Shown here: positions 26,244 through 34,656 of the stretch, piece by piece
Numbering within the stretch: the stretch's first letter is position 1
How the letters are laid out: each line of letters starts with the position of its first letter
NCBI GenBank assembly: GCA_963662905.2
Contig: CAXXFD010000004.1
Coordinates: 434,001 to 498,000, forward strand
Reading direction: 5' to 3'
Length of the DNA stretch: 64,000 nt
Source of the DNA: G963662905 sp963662905
GTDB lineage: Bacteria; Bacteroidota; Bacteroidia; Bacteroidales; WRLA01
Translations under genes and position numbers: made by a program
The notes under the pieces: generated by a model
What the model was told of the DNA's origin: nothing
Databases searched by the model: none
What the model saw: the letters and a program-made list of their open reading frames with translations, nothing else

Positions 26244-27179
26244 CTATAAGTCGGCCAATTTGTTGATCAGATCGGGCAGCATACGGCAGGCGGCTTTTTC
26301 GCGCCAGGCTTCCATGGCCGGAACTGCGGGAATACCAAAATATGTTTTTCCTCCGGCAAGAGACTTATCCACAGCAGAAGTAGCGAGAATTACGGCTCCT
26401 TTACCAATAACGAGGTCTTTGTTTATGGCCACCTTGCCCCAAATCAGTACTTCATCTTCAATACGGGTTACGCCGGCAATGGCGCAATGTGCACCAATGA
26501 GGCAATCCCGCCCGATGTAGGTATCATGACCCACCTGCACATGGTTATCAAATTTTGTTCCCGGGCCAATGTGGGTATCGCCGCTCACGCCTTTATCAAT
26601 TGAGCAAAGAGCACCGATTTCCACGCGGTCGCCTAAAACGACACGGCCACAGCTTTCAAACTTTTTCAATCCTTCTTTCCTGCGCTGGAAATAATACGCA
26701 TCGGCTCCGATTACCGAATTTGAATGAATCACAACATCGTTGCCAATAACTGTGTGGTCATAAATACTGACATTGGCATGAATCAGGCAGTTTTTCCCAA
26801 TTTTCACATGGTTACCGATGAAAGCGCCAGGCTGAATTATGGTACCTTCACCTATTTGTGCCGATGGGCTCACTTGTGCAGATGCTGCTTCGAAAGGTCT
26901 GTATTTCTTAACAATAGTGAGATAAGCACTAAAAGGATCGTCGTTATATAAAAGGGCTTTGCCTTCAGGGACGGCCACTTTTTTATTGATAATGATGGTT
27001 GTGGCATTGGAGTTCAATGCTTTATCATAATACTTGGGATGATCAACAAAGGTAAGATCCCCTGCTTCGACCATATGTATTTCATTGATACCCGTGACCG
27101 GAAAATCTGCCGGCCCATCAAATTCACTGCCGGTTAAGATGGCAAGTCCGGAAAGTGACAGAGGTTTTTCAAACTTCAT
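26244..27179 (-). CDS. LpxD-like acyltransferase (second copy)
   Basis: 311 residues from MKFEKPLSLSGLAIL; the upstream extension of the frame runs through the efp terminator and is rejected. The N-terminal domain resembles the LpxD UDP-GlcNAc-binding part (DLTFVDHPKYYDKAL), followed by left-handed beta-helix hexapeptide repeats (about 100-275) including AGVTRIEDEVLIWGKVAINKD. LpxD adds the second 3-hydroxy-acyl chain in lipid A synthesis. The canonical LpxD lies 4.5 kb upstream in the same cluster; this diverged copy may act on another sugar nucleotide or acyl chain. It follows efp after a terminator. Confidence 0.82.
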   Translation of the reverse strand: MKFEKPLSLSGLAILTGSEFDGPADFPVTGINEIHMVEAGDLTFVDHPKYYDKALNSNATTIIINKKVAVPEGKALLYNDDPFSAYLTIVKKYRPFEAASAQVSPSAQIGEGTIIQPGAFIGNHVKIGKNCLIHANVSIYDHTVIGNDVVIHSNSVIGADAYYFQRRKEGLKKFESCGRVVLGDRVEIGALCSIDKGVSGDTHIGPGTKFDNHVQVGHDTYIGRDCLIGAHCAIAGVTRIEDEVLIWGKVAINKDLVIGKGAVILATSAVDKSLAGGKTYFGIPAVPAMEAWREKAACRMLPDLINKLADL

Positions 27180-27204
27180 AGGAAAGTAATTTTGGGTAAA
27201 CGGA

Positions 27205-27233
27205 AAAAAAACGGGGATATGATTTATATCCCC
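27205..27233 (-). terminator. Terminator of efp
   Basis: Perfect 8-bp stem GGGGATAT/ATATCCCC (27213-27233) with a 5-nt loop, followed on the minus strand by T8. It separates efp from the second LpxD-like gene. Confidence 0.85.
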
Positions 27234-27258
27234 ATCCATTATGTTTCAGTCTATTTGA

Positions 27259-27825
27259 TTATTTTTTTACCCTTTCGGAATATGAACCATCTCGGGTATC
27301 CACTTTAATTATCTCGCCATTATTGATGAACAATGGCACCCTTACTTCGGCTCCTGTTTCGACTGTCGCCGGTTTCAGGGCGTTAGTAGCTGTATTTCCT
27401 TTTTCACCAGGTTCGGTATAGGTAATCTCAAGTTCCACAAAAGGAGGAAGTTCGCACGTGAGCGCTGTTTCGGTATCTGCATGAAAAACGATTTCCACGC
27501 TGTTTCCTTCTTTAAGGAACTTTGGTGCATTGATGAGTCCTTCTTCGATGTATGTCTGCTCAAAAGTTTCGCTGTTCATGAAATGGTACAGGTCGCCTTC
27601 CCGGTAGAGAAACTGATAAGCGCGACGTTCAACCCGGGCTACATCAATTTTAACGCCTGATGTAAAAGTATTGGGCAGAACTTTCCCGGTTTTCAGGTTT
27701 TTTAATTTTGTGCGTACAAAAGCAGGGCCTTTGCCCGGCTTAACGTGTTGAAATTCAACGATTGTATATAAATCGTTATTAAACTCGATACATAATCCGT
27801 TTCTAAAATCAGCAGTTGTTGCCAT
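27259..27825 (-). CDS. efp: Translation elongation factor P
   Basis: 188 residues, the standard EF-P length with three beta-barrel domains. The tip loop HVKPGKGPAFVRTKL carries Lys32, the position modified in many bacteria, and the C terminus has VRVPLFINNGEIIKVDTRDGSYSERVKK, a family hallmark. EF-P relieves ribosome stalling at polyproline. No modification enzymes (EpmA/B or EarP) are nearby. It has its own promoter and terminator within the lipid A cluster. Confidence 0.97.
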   Translation of the reverse strand: MATTADFRNGLCIEFNNDLYTIVEFQHVKPGKGPAFVRTKLKNLKTGKVLPNTFTSGVKIDVARVERRAYQFLYREGDLYHFMNSETFEQTYIEEGLINAPKFLKEGNSVEIVFHADTETALTCELPPFVELEITYTEPGEKGNTATNALKPATVETGAEVRVPLFINNGEIIKVDTRDGSYSERVKK

Positions 27826-27857
27826 ATCTAATAATCTTTAATTGCTCAATAAAGCAG

Positions 27858-27865
27858 CAAAAATA
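27858..27865 (-). promoter_or_regulatory. Candidate efp promoter (-7 box TATTTTTG, minus strand)
   Basis: CAAAAATA on the plus strand is an exact TAnnTTTG match on the minus strand, 32 bp before the efp ATG. Confidence 0.55.
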
Positions 27866-27938
27866 AGGAAAAATATTGAATTAAAAACCGAAAAATCAAT
27901 TTTCAAACCACTAATAATCAAATAGATAAAAACCGCGG

Positions 27939-28562
27939 CTAAAAATGAAAATCTTCGATATTGAGTTGTTGGGTACAAAAATCATATTCCGCTTGTTGAT
28001 GATTGCTGCCCACAAGTATTGTCCGGTCAGCCCCATATTGTTCCATAAGTGAACGATACCAATCAGCAGCGCCGGCATCAAGGTTTGAAAGCGGTTCATC
28101 AAGCAAAAGCAGTCGGGAATCGGTGAGCAATGCCAGGCTCAGGCGCAAGCGCTGTTTCATACCACTCGAGTAATGCCGTATATATTTGTCTTTGGCGTGA
28201 TCGAGGCCGGAAATATCCAGGACATCGGAAACATTGAGGCCATCGAGAGGTTTTCGGAGTGCAAAATGAAAGCGAAGCAACTCATTAAGGGTATATTCCT
28301 CGATTAATTCCAGATAAGGAGCAGCAAAACTAACATAGCGGAACACCATTTCTTCGGGAAGTTTTTCTCCATCGGTTTGGTAAAGAATATTTCCTTCGGT
28401 TGGGACTAAAGCCGCACTGATTAATTTTAGCAGTGTACTTTTTCCACTGCCATTGGCTCCACATACTGCCATGCGGTCTCCTGACTTAATATTGAGTTTC
28501 ACATTTCGGAAAACCCATTGCCGGTGGAATTTCTTGCCCACATTATCCAGGCTAATCTGCAT
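27939..28562 (-). CDS. ABC transporter ATP-binding protein (CcmA/ABC-2 type)
   Basis: 207 residues, a single nucleotide-binding domain. Walker A GANGSGKST (34-42), signature YSSGMKQRL, Walker B LLLLDEPLSNLD and the switch His in GSNHQQAE are intact. The Q-loop position reads VSFAAPYLEL and lacks the usual glutamine. The SSGMKQ signature fits ABC-2/CcmA-like exporters. No membrane partner is next to it; it lies between lpxA (40 bp upstream) and efp, a position I recall as conserved in this phylum, so an envelope-related export role is possible but not shown. Confidence 0.85.
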   Translation of the reverse strand: MQISLDNVGKKFHRQWVFRNVKLNIKSGDRMAVCGANGSGKSTLLKLISAALVPTEGNILYQTDGEKLPEEMVFRYVSFAAPYLELIEEYTLNELLRFHFALRKPLDGLNVSDVLDISGLDHAKDKYIRHYSSGMKQRLRLSLALLTDSRLLLLDEPLSNLDAGAADWYRSLMEQYGADRTILVGSNHQQAEYDFCTQQLNIEDFHF

Positions 28563-28602
28563 AAGATTTTGCTCCTATTAAAATTAAGAATTAGCCTTAG
28601 GC

Positions 28603-29397
28603 TTAAAATACGTTGCGGCTGGTCGAATAACCTTTCATGATACCTCTTGAAGAACGCCCGATAAAGGAAAGAATTTCATCGCGTTCGGCTGTTGCGGGCA
28701 GTTCGGCTTCAATGATGGCCACAGCCTGGCTCACATTCATCCCGCGGAGGTAAATCCTGCGGTAAATTTCCTGTATCTGACTAATTGATTCGTTTGTAAA
28801 ACCACGCCGGCGCAGGCCAATGGAATTAACGCCTACATAGGACAATGGCTCACGCGCCGCCTTGGTAAATGGGGGGACATCTTTACGAACCAGCGAACCT
28901 CCTGAAATCATCACATGCGAACCAATATTAACAAACTGGTGCACAGCCGATAAACCGCCAACAATTGCCCAATCGTCGATGATAATGTGGCCGGCCAAAG
29001 TAGCTGCGTTGGCCAAAATAACATTATTGCCCACAATACAGTCGTGTGCAATATGCACATAGGCCATCAAAAGGCAATTATCGCCAACAACAGTTTCCCA
29101 ATTGGCTTTTGTACCCCGGTTGATGGTCACAAACTCACGGATAGTGGTATTGTCACCAATGCGGGCAATGGTCTCTTCGCCATTAAATTTAAGGTCCTGT
29201 GGAATTGCCGAAATAACTGCTCCCGGGAATATCCGGCAGTTTTTACCAATACGGGCACCTTCCATGATGGTGACATTAGAGCCAATCCAGGTTCCTTCAC
29301 CGATTTCTACGTTCTTTTCAATGTTTACGAAAGGCTCGATCACCACATTTTTAGCAATTTTTGCCTGAGGGTGAACATATGCTAAGGGTTGGTTCAT
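28603..29397 (-). CDS. lpxA: Acyl-ACP--UDP-N-acetylglucosamine O-acyltransferase
   Basis: 264 residues, the usual LpxA length. It transfers a 3-hydroxyacyl chain from ACP to UDP-GlcNAc, the first step of lipid A synthesis. Hexapeptide repeats form the left-handed helix (about 10-185), including GEETIARIGDNTTIREFVTINRGT and the catalytic His in MAYVHIAHDC, followed by the C-terminal helical part with SYVGVNSIGLRRRGF, typical of LpxA. It starts 16 bp after lpxC-fabZ, so the two are co-transcribed. Confidence 0.96.
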   Translation of the reverse strand: MNQPLAYVHPQAKIAKNVVIEPFVNIEKNVEIGEGTWIGSNVTIMEGARIGKNCRIFPGAVISAIPQDLKFNGEETIARIGDNTTIREFVTINRGTKANWETVVGDNCLLMAYVHIAHDCIVGNNVILANAATLAGHIIIDDWAIVGGLSAVHQFVNIGSHVMISGGSLVRKDVPPFTKAAREPLSYVGVNSIGLRRRGFTNESISQIQEIYRRIYLRGMNVSQAVAIIEAELPATAERDEILSFIGRSSRGIMKGYSTSRNVF

Positions 29398-29413
29398 AAT
29401 TTTCAGATTTCGC

Positions 29414-30802
29414 TTATTGCTTGTTTTTAACTATTTGCGCAAGCATTTCTGCTTCCATAACTACCTGCCCACCAACATATGCTTTTCCGGCCATATTGCA
29501 CAGCCCACGACGTATTGGCGATATTAAGTCCAAACGGAATACGAGCGTATCTCCGGGGACTACTTTTTGCCTGAATTTGGCATTTTCTATTTTCAAAAAA
29601 TAAGTCACATAATTTTCAGGATCGGGTGTGTTGGCCAATGCCAGTATTCCGCCGCATTGCGCCATCGATTCAATCTGAAGCACTGCAGGCATCACCGGTT
29701 CATCGGGAAAGTGTCCCACAAAGAAACCTTCGTTCATGGTAACATTTTTCAATCCTACAACATAGGTTTCGCTCATTTCCAATATTTTATCTACCAAAAG
29801 GAAAGGAGGACGGTGCGGAAGCATTTTCTTAATGTCGTTGATATCGTATAAAGGCTTCTTGTTCAGATCGAGTGTAGGAATTTCGCTTTGCTTTATTTCA
29901 CGGCGGATGCTGGCCTTAATTCTCCTGCCAAATTCTACATTGGAAGCATGGCCCGGACGCGTTGCAATAATGTGGGCATTATACTTGTAACCAACCAATG
30001 CCAGGTCTCCGATTACATCCAGTAATTTATGCCTTGCAGGTTCATTTTGAAAATGAAGCTCTATATTATTTAATATGCCTTCCTGCATAACTTCAACACG
30101 GGGCTTTTTGAAAAACTGTGAAAGGCGGTCAAGCTCTTCACGCGAAACCATACGGTTCACAAAAACAATGGCATTGTCCAGATCGCCTCCTTTAATCAGG
30201 TTATGCTCAATAAGATGTTCCAGTTCGTGCAAAAAAACAAAAGTACGGCAAGGGGCAATTTCTTTTGCAAAGTCCTCAACCTGGTTCAAATTGGCATTTT
30301 GGGTATCCAACACCTTTGAACCATAATCGATCATTACGCTAAAACGGTTAGTTTCCGAGGGAAGAGCAATATATTCCCCTCCTTTTTTCGGATCAGAATA
30401 CACTATTGGTGCTGTCAATTTGTGCAGGGTACGCTCTTTGGATTGACCGACTATACCTGCTTTTTCAAAAGCCTCAACATAAAAGCGGGAGCTTCCATCG
30501 AGGATTGGCATTTCGGGTGCATTAACTTCAACGGTCATATTATCAATTCCCATTCCGTAGGCAGCAGCCATCATATGCTCAATGGTACCGATTTTAATGC
30601 CTTTGATTTCCAGTGTAGTGCCTCGCGAAGTATCTGTAACCAAATCAACATCCGCAGGAATTTTCACCGGTTCTTCCAAATCGGTGCGCAGGAAAATGAT
30701 GCCCTGGTCTTCGGCAGCAGGTTTAAACTTCACTTTTACTTCCAGGCCCGTATGCAATCCAATGCCGGAAAGTTCAATTTCAGTTTTAAGCGTTCTTTGC
30801 AT
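29414..30802 (-). CDS. lpxC/fabZ: Bifunctional UDP-3-O-acyl-GlcNAc deacetylase / 3-hydroxyacyl-ACP dehydratase (LpxC-FabZ)
   Basis: 462 residues. Residues 1-300 are LpxC: GIGLHTGLEVKVKFKPA at the start, GTIEHMMAAAYGMGIDN with a zinc-binding His, and HKLLDVIGDLAL. Residues about 318-462 are FabZ: LPHRPPFLLVDKI, then GHFPDEPVMPAVLQIESMAQCGG with the catalytic His/Glu pair. The fusion is characteristic of Bacteroidota and joins committed lipid A deacetylation with fatty-acid elongation, which may balance the two pathways. The gene is preceded by lpxD (113 bp away) and followed by lpxA. Confidence 0.97.
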   Translation of the reverse strand: MQRTLKTEIELSGIGLHTGLEVKVKFKPAAEDQGIIFLRTDLEEPVKIPADVDLVTDTSRGTTLEIKGIKIGTIEHMMAAAYGMGIDNMTVEVNAPEMPILDGSSRFYVEAFEKAGIVGQSKERTLHKLTAPIVYSDPKKGGEYIALPSETNRFSVMIDYGSKVLDTQNANLNQVEDFAKEIAPCRTFVFLHELEHLIEHNLIKGGDLDNAIVFVNRMVSREELDRLSQFFKKPRVEVMQEGILNNIELHFQNEPARHKLLDVIGDLALVGYKYNAHIIATRPGHASNVEFGRRIKASIRREIKQSEIPTLDLNKKPLYDINDIKKMLPHRPPFLLVDKILEMSETYVVGLKNVTMNEGFFVGHFPDEPVMPAVLQIESMAQCGGILALANTPDPENYVTYFLKIENAKFRQKVVPGDTLVFRLDLISPIRRGLCNMAGKAYVGGQVVMEAEMLAQIVKNKQ

Positions 30803-30849
30803 ATTTTAAATTATTTCAGCTTGCAAAATTAATAAAATAGGTGCTATGA

Positions 30850-30884
30850 AAAACAAAGAGTATTCAACCTAAGTTAAATACTCT
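30850..30884 (-). terminator. Candidate terminator of lpxD
   Basis: 8-bp stem AGAGTATT/AATACTCT (30857-30864 with 30877-30884), followed on the minus strand by TTGTTTTTC. It lies between the lpxD stop and the lpxC-fabZ start, so lpxC-fabZ may need its own promoter or read-through. Confidence 0.6.
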
Positions 30885-30914
30885 GATTCAATTACTTATA
30901 AAAAACTTTCGTGA

Positions 30915-31937
30915 TTATTCCGTTTTTTCTTTGGCTTCAAGATCATCAACACGTTTCAATAAACGCGCCAAGTTCCTGAAAATTACATAGGCTTTTTTAT
31001 AGCGCTTGATCTCCATCGCGGGGCTGCCCATAACCACCTGACCGTCGGGGATATTTGTACTTACACCTGATTGCGCGGCAATCATAGCTCCATTGCCCAC
31101 CTTCAGATGACCAACAATACCCACCTGACCGCCCATCATAACATTGCTGCCTATGACTGATGAACCGCTGATTCCGCTTTGCGCTGCGATCACTGTGTTT
31201 GCACCAATAATCGCATTATGGCCGGTCTGGATCAAATTATCGAGCTTGGCTCCTTTGCAAATCACGGTTGACCCTAAAGTAGCCCGGTCGATGCAGGTAT
31301 TGGCTCCTATTTCGACATGATCTTCAATAACAACATTGCCAATCTGAGGCAATTTGTCGTAAGTACCATCGTGCGGTGCAAATCCAAAACCGTCTGCCCC
31401 AATCACTGAACCTGAATGAATAATACAGTCATCACCAATGATACAGTCCTGATAAATTTTTACTCCCGGATGTATCACTGAATTATTTCCGATTTTCACA
31501 TTTGATCCTATAAAAACCTGTGGATAGATGCAAACATTATCGCCAAGTACAGCACCGCTCTGAATTACAGTGAAATCGCCAATAGAAACTTTATCGCCTA
31601 TTTTAATATCTTCTTCCAAAGAAGCTTTGGTTGAAATTAAAGGTTTGGGCTTTCGTGCATCATTATAAAACCGAAGCAGCTTCCCAAATGCAACATAAGC
31701 ATTTTCAACGCGAACCAATGTTGCCTGTACGGAATGATCCGGCTTAAGATCTTCATTTACAAGAACTACAGAAGCCTTGGTTTTATATATAAAATGTGTG
31801 TATTTGGGATTGGACAGAAATGAAAGATCTCCTTCCTTTCCTTCTTCAATTTTTGCCAAACTCCGGACCCGGGCTTGTGCATTTCCTTCGATTTGCCCGC
31901 CGACCACATCGGCAATTTGCTGCGCAGTAAACTCCAT
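30915..31937 (-). CDS. lpxD: UDP-3-O-(3-hydroxyacyl)glucosamine N-acyltransferase
   Basis: 340 residues from MEFTAQQIADVVGGQIEGN; an ATG 15 bases upstream is less typical. The N-terminal domain is the LpxD uridine-binding part (GDLSFLSNPKYTHFIYKT), the middle is a long hexapeptide beta-helix with SVIGADGFGFAPHDGTYDKLPQIGNVVIEDHVEIGANTCIDR split over several repeats, and the C terminus is a helix. The catalytic His is expected in LIQTGHNAIIG. It adds the N-linked hydroxyacyl chain in lipid A synthesis at the cytoplasmic face. It is the first gene of the lipid A cluster. Confidence 0.95.
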   Translation of the reverse strand: MEFTAQQIADVVGGQIEGNAQARVRSLAKIEEGKEGDLSFLSNPKYTHFIYKTKASVVLVNEDLKPDHSVQATLVRVENAYVAFGKLLRFYNDARKPKPLISTKASLEEDIKIGDKVSIGDFTVIQSGAVLGDNVCIYPQVFIGSNVKIGNNSVIHPGVKIYQDCIIGDDCIIHSGSVIGADGFGFAPHDGTYDKLPQIGNVVIEDHVEIGANTCIDRATLGSTVICKGAKLDNLIQTGHNAIIGANTVIAAQSGISGSSVIGSNVMMGGQVGIVGHLKVGNGAMIAAQSGVSTNIPDGQVVMGSPAMEIKRYKKAYVIFRNLARLLKRVDDLEAKEKTE

Positions 31938-32146
31938 AAAAATAGCTTTCAATCAAAAGTGCCTGCAATATTATCAAATATTTGCCTTTGAATCAATTTT
32001 ATTAATGTGGGTAGGCAATTCTGCCTGATAAAATTTTACGGAAAAAGACCAATTACTTTTCAAGATGTTGCCATATAAAAATAATCCCGCAACAAAACCA
32101 ATAAGAAGAAAATTTTTTAACCTTATAAGCATTTTACGGTCAACCC

Positions 32147-32587
32147 CAGGGCAAACGCATCTTGATCAAGCTATATTTGTCAGGCTGGATATTTGTTGCG
32201 GTTGAAAAAAACTTACGTCTTGTGTCAGATTGATATATTACAGATTTTCTGTTTGAAAGCACAAAGCAGTAAATTGCCTCATTTGCGAAAACCAGAGGGT
32301 TATAAGCTTAACAAGAACCCTCAACAGCCTGAAAATGCCGCAAAAAGATAAATCGGCTTAGACCGCAGAGCGGTCAAATATGTATAAAGAGTTACCACAG
32401 AACGCCACATACGACCCCGTCCGGGGTCGAACCTTTAATTAACATTTCTTTTTATAGATATGCAATCCCTTTGGGATTGAAGCCGAAATGGATTTAGACA
32501 GCTAACAGCTTTATTATCAATGAATTTGAAATGCATAGGAATAGGATTGTGAAAGAATGGTATAATATTTATGATGCGTTTGCCCTG
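32147..32587. mobile_element. 441-bp MITE-like non-autonomous element
   Basis: The ends are perfect 15-bp inverted repeats: CAGGGCAAACGCATC at 32147-32161 and its exact complement GATGCGTTTGCCCTG at 32573-32587. Immediately outside both ends is the same 10-bp sequence CGGTCAACCC (32137-32146 and 32588-32597), as expected for a target-site duplication. No transposase frame lies inside; a full-length relative elsewhere would have to mobilise it. A 10-bp duplication is compatible with IS4-type transposases (usually 9-12 bp), but the family is not proven. Both the ends and the duplication are still perfect, which suggests a fairly recent insertion. Confidence 0.82.
32361..32479. repeat. Cluster of short dyads inside the MITE-like element
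   Basis: Three stem-loops: GACCGC-AGA-GCGGTC (32361-32375), CGACCCCG-TC-CGGGGTCG (32412-32429) and CAATCCC-TTT-GGGATTG (32463-32479). They resemble REP-type extragenic palindromes. The AGA-loop stem recurs in two variants near 51.4 kb. Confidence 0.65.
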
Positions 32588-32793
32588 CGGTCAACCCTAA
32601 TGTATGTGCCTGCCTGTTCGGGCATGGTCAGATTTTAGCACATCACAACAACAAATACAAACCTCCCCAGATTTACCGCCACACACGCAGAGCATAAAAC
32701 ATCGCCATAACATATTGATTATCATTTCAATAATTAATCAGAACAAATTTACGGGATCATATAATCTACAATGCTTCTAAATAGAAATAGATG

Positions 32794-32801
32794 TACTTTT
32801 G
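32794..32801 (+). promoter_or_regulatory. Candidate ClC promoter (-7 box TACTTTTG)
   Basis: Exact TAnnTTTG match 18 bp before the ATG at 32820. It excludes the upstream in-frame TTG at 32799 as a start. Confidence 0.65.
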
Positions 32802-32819
32802 CCGTCGGAAATTATACTC

Positions 32820-34589
32820 ATGAAAAGTTTTACAGCACGCCTTCATAAGTGGCGGATCAAAAATATTCAGAACCAGCAATTCGTATTGCTGCTCAGCCTG
32901 ATCATTGGAATACTCAGTGGCCTGGCTGCCATTATTTTAAAAAATACTGTTTATTATACACATTATTTTCTTACCAACGATTTTGATTTCCAGGAAGACA
33001 ATATTTTGTATCTTACTTTACCACTAATAGGTATTATATTAACCGTTTTATATATACGTTTTTTTGTTAAGGACGACATTGGGCACGGTATTTCCAAAAT
33101 CCTGTATTCCATCAGTAAACGCAGTGCATTAATCAGGCCACACAATAATTATTCGAGCATGGCTGCCAGTACAATAACCGTTGGTTTTGGCGGATCTGTA
33201 GGTCTGGAAGCCCCGATTGTCCTCACAGGCAGCGCGATCGGATCGAGCATTGGGCGCTTTATGCGCATGAACTACCGTACACGTATGTTGCTGATTGGTT
33301 GTGGCGCTGCCGGTGCCATTGCAGGGATTTTCAAAGCACCAATAGCCGGCATTGTTTTTGTGATCGAAGTTTTGATGCTGGACCTCACCCTGGCCACATT
33401 GCTCCCTTTGCTAATTTCCGCTGTAACCGCCTCTGTTGTAGCATTTTTCCTGATGGGAAAAGGCGTACTGTTTTCTTTCGAATTACTTCATCCTTTTCAG
33501 CTGGGAAATCTGCCCTACTACCTGATACTCGGAGTAATGAGCGGCCTGGTTAGCCTGTATTTTACACGCATGACAATGTATGCCGAAAACCAAATGAAAC
33601 GAATAAAAGGCACTTACCTTAAAGCAATTAGCGGAGGGGTCATCCTGGGCGTACTGATTTTTGTGTTTCCCTCTCTTTTTGGCGAAGGCTATGAGGCTTT
33701 GAAAGATATTCTGGCAGGCCATGGCGAAGAAATTGTTAACAAAAGTATTTTTTCGGGCATAGGAAATTCGGAGCTGTTTTTCCTTGTTGTACTGCTGTTG
33801 ATTATGGGTTTCAAAGCTGTTGCTACAGCCGTTACAACCGGAGCGGGAGGCGTTGGTGGTATTTTTGCGCCCAGCTTGTTTATGGGCGGCCTGACCGGAC
33901 TTTTTACCGCACGATTAATCAACTTTTTTGCCGGGCCCAAAGTTACGGAAAGCCATTTTGCACTGGTGGGAATGGCGGGAGTAATGGCAGGCGTTATGCA
34001 TGCACCGCTCACGGGGATTTTTCTTATCGCTGAGATTACCGGTGGTTATCAACTGTTTACACCATTGATGATCACCGCAACGATTGCCTATTTGACCATA
34101 CACTATTTTGAGCCCCACAGCATCTACACCAAACGCCTGGCAGCACGTGGGGAATTGCTCACGCACGACAAAGACAAAGCCATGCTCACCCTGCTGAAGG
34201 TAAACCAGCTTATCGAAAAAAACTTTGTTTGTGTAAAAGCAGACGACAGCTTAGGCGATTTTGTAAAAGCCGTTGCGAAATCCAAAAGAAATATTTTTCC
34301 TGTAATCTCAGATGAGGACGATTTTGTTGGTGTTGTTTTTATCAATGATGTACGCCATGTCATTTTCCAATCAGAGATGTATGAAAAAGTTTTTGTGCGC
34401 GACTTGATGTTTATGCCCAACGAAAAGGTAAGCCCCAACGATTCAATGGAAGATGTTGCCAAAATATTTCAGAAAACAAGCCATTACAATATACCGGTCA
34501 TTGAAAACGGAAAATATATCGGATTCGTTTCAAGAGCCAATGTTTTTAGTGCATACCGCAAAATGCTCCGGGATTTATCAGGCGAATAA
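32820..34589 (+). CDS. ClC-family chloride channel/antiporter with CBS pair
   Basis: 589 residues. About 10-12 hydrophobic helices (residues 20-425) form the ClC fold, followed by two CBS domains (about 450-585, with FPVISDEDDFVGVVFINDVRHV and NIPVIENGKYIGFVSRANV) that usually sense nucleotides. Ion-pathway motifs: DIGHGISKI at the first site (where classical ClC proteins have GSGIP), GSVGLEAPIV at the second, which keeps the gating glutamate, and GGIFAPSLFMGG at the third. The gating glutamate suggests H+-coupled exchange. The His in place of Ser at the first site occurs in a known bacterial subgroup. It is monocistronic with its own promoter. Confidence 0.92.
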   Translation: MKSFTARLHKWRIKNIQNQQFVLLLSLIIGILSGLAAIILKNTVYYTHYFLTNDFDFQEDNILYLTLPLIGIILTVLYIRFFVKDDIGHGISKILYSISKRSALIRPHNNYSSMAASTITVGFGGSVGLEAPIVLTGSAIGSSIGRFMRMNYRTRMLLIGCGAAGAIAGIFKAPIAGIVFVIEVLMLDLTLATLLPLLISAVTASVVAFFLMGKGVLFSFELLHPFQLGNLPYYLILGVMSGLVSLYFTRMTMYAENQMKRIKGTYLKAISGGVILGVLIFVFPSLFGEGYEALKDILAGHGEEIVNKSIFSGIGNSELFFLVVLLLIMGFKAVATAVTTGAGGVGGIFAPSLFMGGLTGLFTARLINFFAGPKVTESHFALVGMAGVMAGVMHAPLTGIFLIAEITGGYQLFTPLMITATIAYLTIHYFEPHSIYTKRLAARGELLTHDKDKAMLTLLKVNQLIEKNFVCVKADDSLGDFVKAVAKSKRNIFPVISDEDDFVGVVFINDVRHVIFQSEMYEKVFVRDLMFMPNEKVSPNDSMEDVAKIFQKTSHYNIPVIENGKYIGFVSRANVFSAYRKMLRDLSGE

Positions 34590-34627
34590 TTCATTGTATG
34601 GCAAGCACGGGATTTTCATCCAAATTG

Positions 34628-34635
34628 TACCTTTG
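34628..34635 (+). promoter_or_regulatory. Candidate pdxJ promoter (-7 box TACCTTTG)
   Basis: Exact TAnnTTTG match 21 bp before the pdxJ ATG. Confidence 0.6.
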
Positions 34636-34656
34636 CATCAAATTTGAAACCATCAC

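Larger units (their letters stand above)
31938..32819. other. 882-bp gene-free region between lpxD and the ClC gene
   Basis: No credible coding frame on either strand. It contains a MITE-like element (32147-32587) flanked by a 10-bp duplication, several internal dyads, about 200 bp of AT-rich leader on each side, and the ClC promoter at 32794-32801. Confidence 0.8.

Noticed and set aside
32799..32819. Upstream TTG start for the ClC gene
   Set aside because: It overlaps the -7 promoter box; the ATG at 32820 starts a normal basic N terminus.
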